A DNA stretch of 64,000 nucleotides from Streptomyces sp. NBC_00464 (GTDB lineage: Bacteria; Actinomycetota; Actinomycetes; Streptomycetales; Streptomycetaceae): contig NZ_CP107899.1 in NCBI RefSeq assembly GCF_036013915.1, positions 6,662,001 to 6,726,000 on the forward strand, read 5' to 3'. Each line of letters begins with the position of its first letter. Position 1 is the first letter of the stretch. The notes beneath the pieces are model-generated. The model searched no databases, was not told the origin of the DNA, and saw only the letters and a program-made list of their open reading frames with translations. The translations under genes were made by a program, and so were the position numbers. Positions 60,576 to 64,000 of this stretch are shown here, one piece after another.

Positions 60576-61159
60576 CAACACTCACCCCCACCCACCAGCT
60601 GTACCGACTGGCCGCCGAGCAGAAGTCGGCGGAGGTCACCGACTGGTCCGCCCGCATCAGCTGGGTGATCGGACTGATCGTCCTCATCGCCTTCGTCTAC
60701 TGGCTCATGCGCCAGGGATGGAAGTGGCGCGGCAGCCTCCAGTCCGGTCTCTCCGACCTCGCGACCACGCCGGACGGCTTCGCGGACGGCGAGAAACTGC
60801 TCACCCTGACCGGGCGCTACCACGCCTCGACGACGGCCGGGCAGTGGCTCGACCGCATCGTCGCCCACGGCCTCGGTACCCGCAGCCGCGTCGAGCTCAC
60901 CCTCACCGAGCAGGGCCTCGACGTCGTACGGCCCGGCGCGACGGACTTCTTCGTCCCCGCCGCCGACCTGCGCGAGGCCCGGACCGACAAGGCCCTCGCG
61001 GGCAAGGTCCTGCCCGAGGGCGGACTCCTGGTCATCACCTGGGCGCTCGGCGACCAGCTGATCGACTCCGGATTCCGCTCCGACCACTCGGCCGAACACC
61101 CCGCCTGGGTCGAAGCCGTCAACCACCTCACCAGCACTACGGAAGGCACCGCACGATGA
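60572..61159 (+). CDS. PH-like domain membrane protein within the pyr operon
   Basis: 195 aa. A membrane helix at about 27-46 ([16 protein letters not shown]) is followed by a cytoplasmic domain of mostly strands (about 70-190), which resembles the bacterial PH-like domain proteins found at this place in actinobacteria. The function is unknown. GTG 60572 overlaps the pyrC stop and its own stop overlaps carA (ATGA), so it is fixed within the operon and translated with it. Confidence 0.82.
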   Translation: MTTLTPTHQLYRLAAEQKSAEVTDWSARISWVIGLIVLIAFVYWLMRQGWKWRGSLQSGLSDLATTPDGFADGEKLLTLTGRYHASTTAGQWLDRIVAHGLGTRSRVELTLTEQGLDVVRPGATDFFVPAADLREARTDKALAGKVLPEGGLLVITWALGDQLIDSGFRSDHSAEHPAWVEAVNHLTSTTEGTAR

Positions 61160-62290
61160 CGATCTCCACCCGGGGAGCCGCCAAAGCTCCCGCCGTACTC
61201 GTCCTGGAGGACGGCCGCGCCTTCCGCGGCCGCGCCTACGGGGCTGTGGGGGAGACCTTCGGCGAGGCGGTGTTCTCCACCGGCATGACCGGCTACCAGG
61301 AGACACTGACCGACCCCTCGTACCACCGCCAGGTCGTCGTGATGACCGCCCCGCACGTCGGCAACACCGGTGTGAACGACGAGGACCCCGAGTCGAAGCA
61401 GATCTGGGTCGCCGGCTACGTCGTGCGCGACCCCGCCCGGGTGCCCTCCAACTGGCGCTCGCAGCGCTCGCTGGACGAGGAACTCGTGAGCCAGGGCGTC
61501 GTCGGCATCAGCGGCATCGACACCCGCGCCCTCACCCGCCACCTGCGCGAGCGCGGCGCGATGCGCGTCGGCATCTTCTCCGGCAACGCGATCGCCGACG
61601 AGGGCACGCTCCTCGCCCGGGTGCGCCAGGCCCCCGAGATGAACGGCGCCGACCTCTCCGCCGAGGTCGCCACCAAGGAGACGTACGTCGTCCCCGCGAT
61701 CGGCACCAAGAAGTTCACCGTCGCCGCGATCGACCTCGGCATCAAGGGCATGACCCCGCACCGGATGGCCGAGCGCGGCATCGAGGTGCACGTCCTGCCC
61801 GCCACCGCCACCCTGGAGGAGGTGTACGCGGTCGAGCCCGACGGCGTCTTCTTCTCCAACGGCCCCGGCGACCCCTCCACCGCCGACCACCCGGTCTCCG
61901 TCATGCAGGGCGTCCTGGAGCGGAAGACCCCGCTCTTCGGCATCTGCTTCGGCAACCAGATCCTGGGTCGCGCGCTCGGCTTCGGCACGTACAAGCTGAA
62001 GTACGGCCACCGCGGTATCAACCAGCCCGTGCAGGACCGCTCGACCGGCAAGGTCGAGGTCACCGCGCACAACCACGGCTTCGCCGTCGACGCCCCGCTC
62101 GACAAGGTCTCCGACACCGCCTACGGGCGCGCCGAGGTCTCCCACGTCTGCCTGAACGACCAGGTCGTCGAGGGCCTCCAGCTCCTCGACCGGCCGGCCT
62201 TCAGCGTCCAGTACCACCCCGAAGCAGCCGCCGGCCCGCACGACGCCGCGTACCTCTTCGACCGCTTCGTATCCCTGATGGAGGGCCAGC

Positions 62291-62298
<8 letters not shown>
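61156..62298 (+). CDS. carA: Carbamoyl-phosphate synthase small (glutaminase) subunit
   Basis: 380 aa. N-terminal domain [10 protein letters not shown] (about 13-22) and C-terminal class I amidotransferase: G-I-C-F-G-N-Q (Cys about 264) and the Y-H-P-E (His/Glu about 355-357). It takes ammonia from glutamine for CarB. ATG 61156 overlaps the preceding stop; the last 8 bases overlap the carB start. Confidence 0.98.

Positions 62299-64000
<1,702 letters not shown>

Overview
The window is a high-GC actinobacterial chromosome segment, almost certainly Streptomyces. Evidence: very strong third-position G/C, many GTG and some TTG starts, a clear BldD, Streptomyces-style leaderless promoters, and a gene order that matches, from memory, the S. 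coelicolor block around SCO1483 (carB) to SCO1531 (thrS) read in the opposite direction. No phage, insertion sequence with transposase, CRISPR array or secondary-metabolite cluster is visible. Most of the window is conserved housekeeping DNA.

Layout. 1-9 kb is the more variable part: the tail of an unknown protein, a Tat-exported PcRGLX/PL26-like putative exo-rhamnogalacturonan lyase, a large SCO7613-type membrane protein divergent from a small SRPBCC protein, tRNA-Val(CAC), a DnaQ-type exonuclease, and a coupled pair made of a DUF4365 protein with a nuclease-like core and an unknown 420-aa protein. 9-20.7 kb holds thrS, a two-pore-type K+ channel, a HIT hydrolase, an unknown membrane protein, an EF-G-like GTPase (EF-G2), and the pgsA / acyltransferase / pimA lipid genes, which are separated by three related palindromic MITE-like elements. 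20.8-25.7 kb carries pdxS-pdxT (PLP synthesis), yebC and ruvC-ruvA-ruvB. 25.8-32.6 kb is yajC-secD-secF, apt and relA, ending at a very strong bidirectional terminator. 32.7-41 kb has a DUF349 protein, an exported cyclophilin, an MBL hydrolase, hisS, a VKOR-like protein, rarA, an iron-box-controlled DUF2470 gene and rpsD. 41-53.5 kb has an NB-type ATPase/TPR protein, then a long co-directional run (DUF948, DUF6167, alaS, ruvX, mltG, aroE, aroC, aroK-aroB, aroQ). 53.6-64 kb has a P-loop protein, an M24 peptidase-like protein, efp, nusB, bldD (opposite strand) and the pyrimidine operon pyrR-pyrB-pyrC-(PH-like protein)-carA-carB, cut by the window end inside carB.

How the genes work together: aroE/aroC/aroK/aroB/aroQ supply five steps of the shikimate pathway; pyrB/pyrC/carA/carB supply the first three steps of UMP synthesis under PyrR; SecDF-YajC drive protein export; RuvABC and RarA handle stalled or recombining forks; RelA and BldD connect growth state to development. 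The most notable sequence observations are an in-frame AroK-AroB fusion, an M24 protein that has lost several metal ligands, a near-consensus iron box in the 56-bp gap between a DUF2470 gene and rpsD, a PyrR-type element whose flanks can pair with the pyrR ribosome-binding site, three related palindromic elements around pgsA/pimA, and the DUF4365 gene pair.
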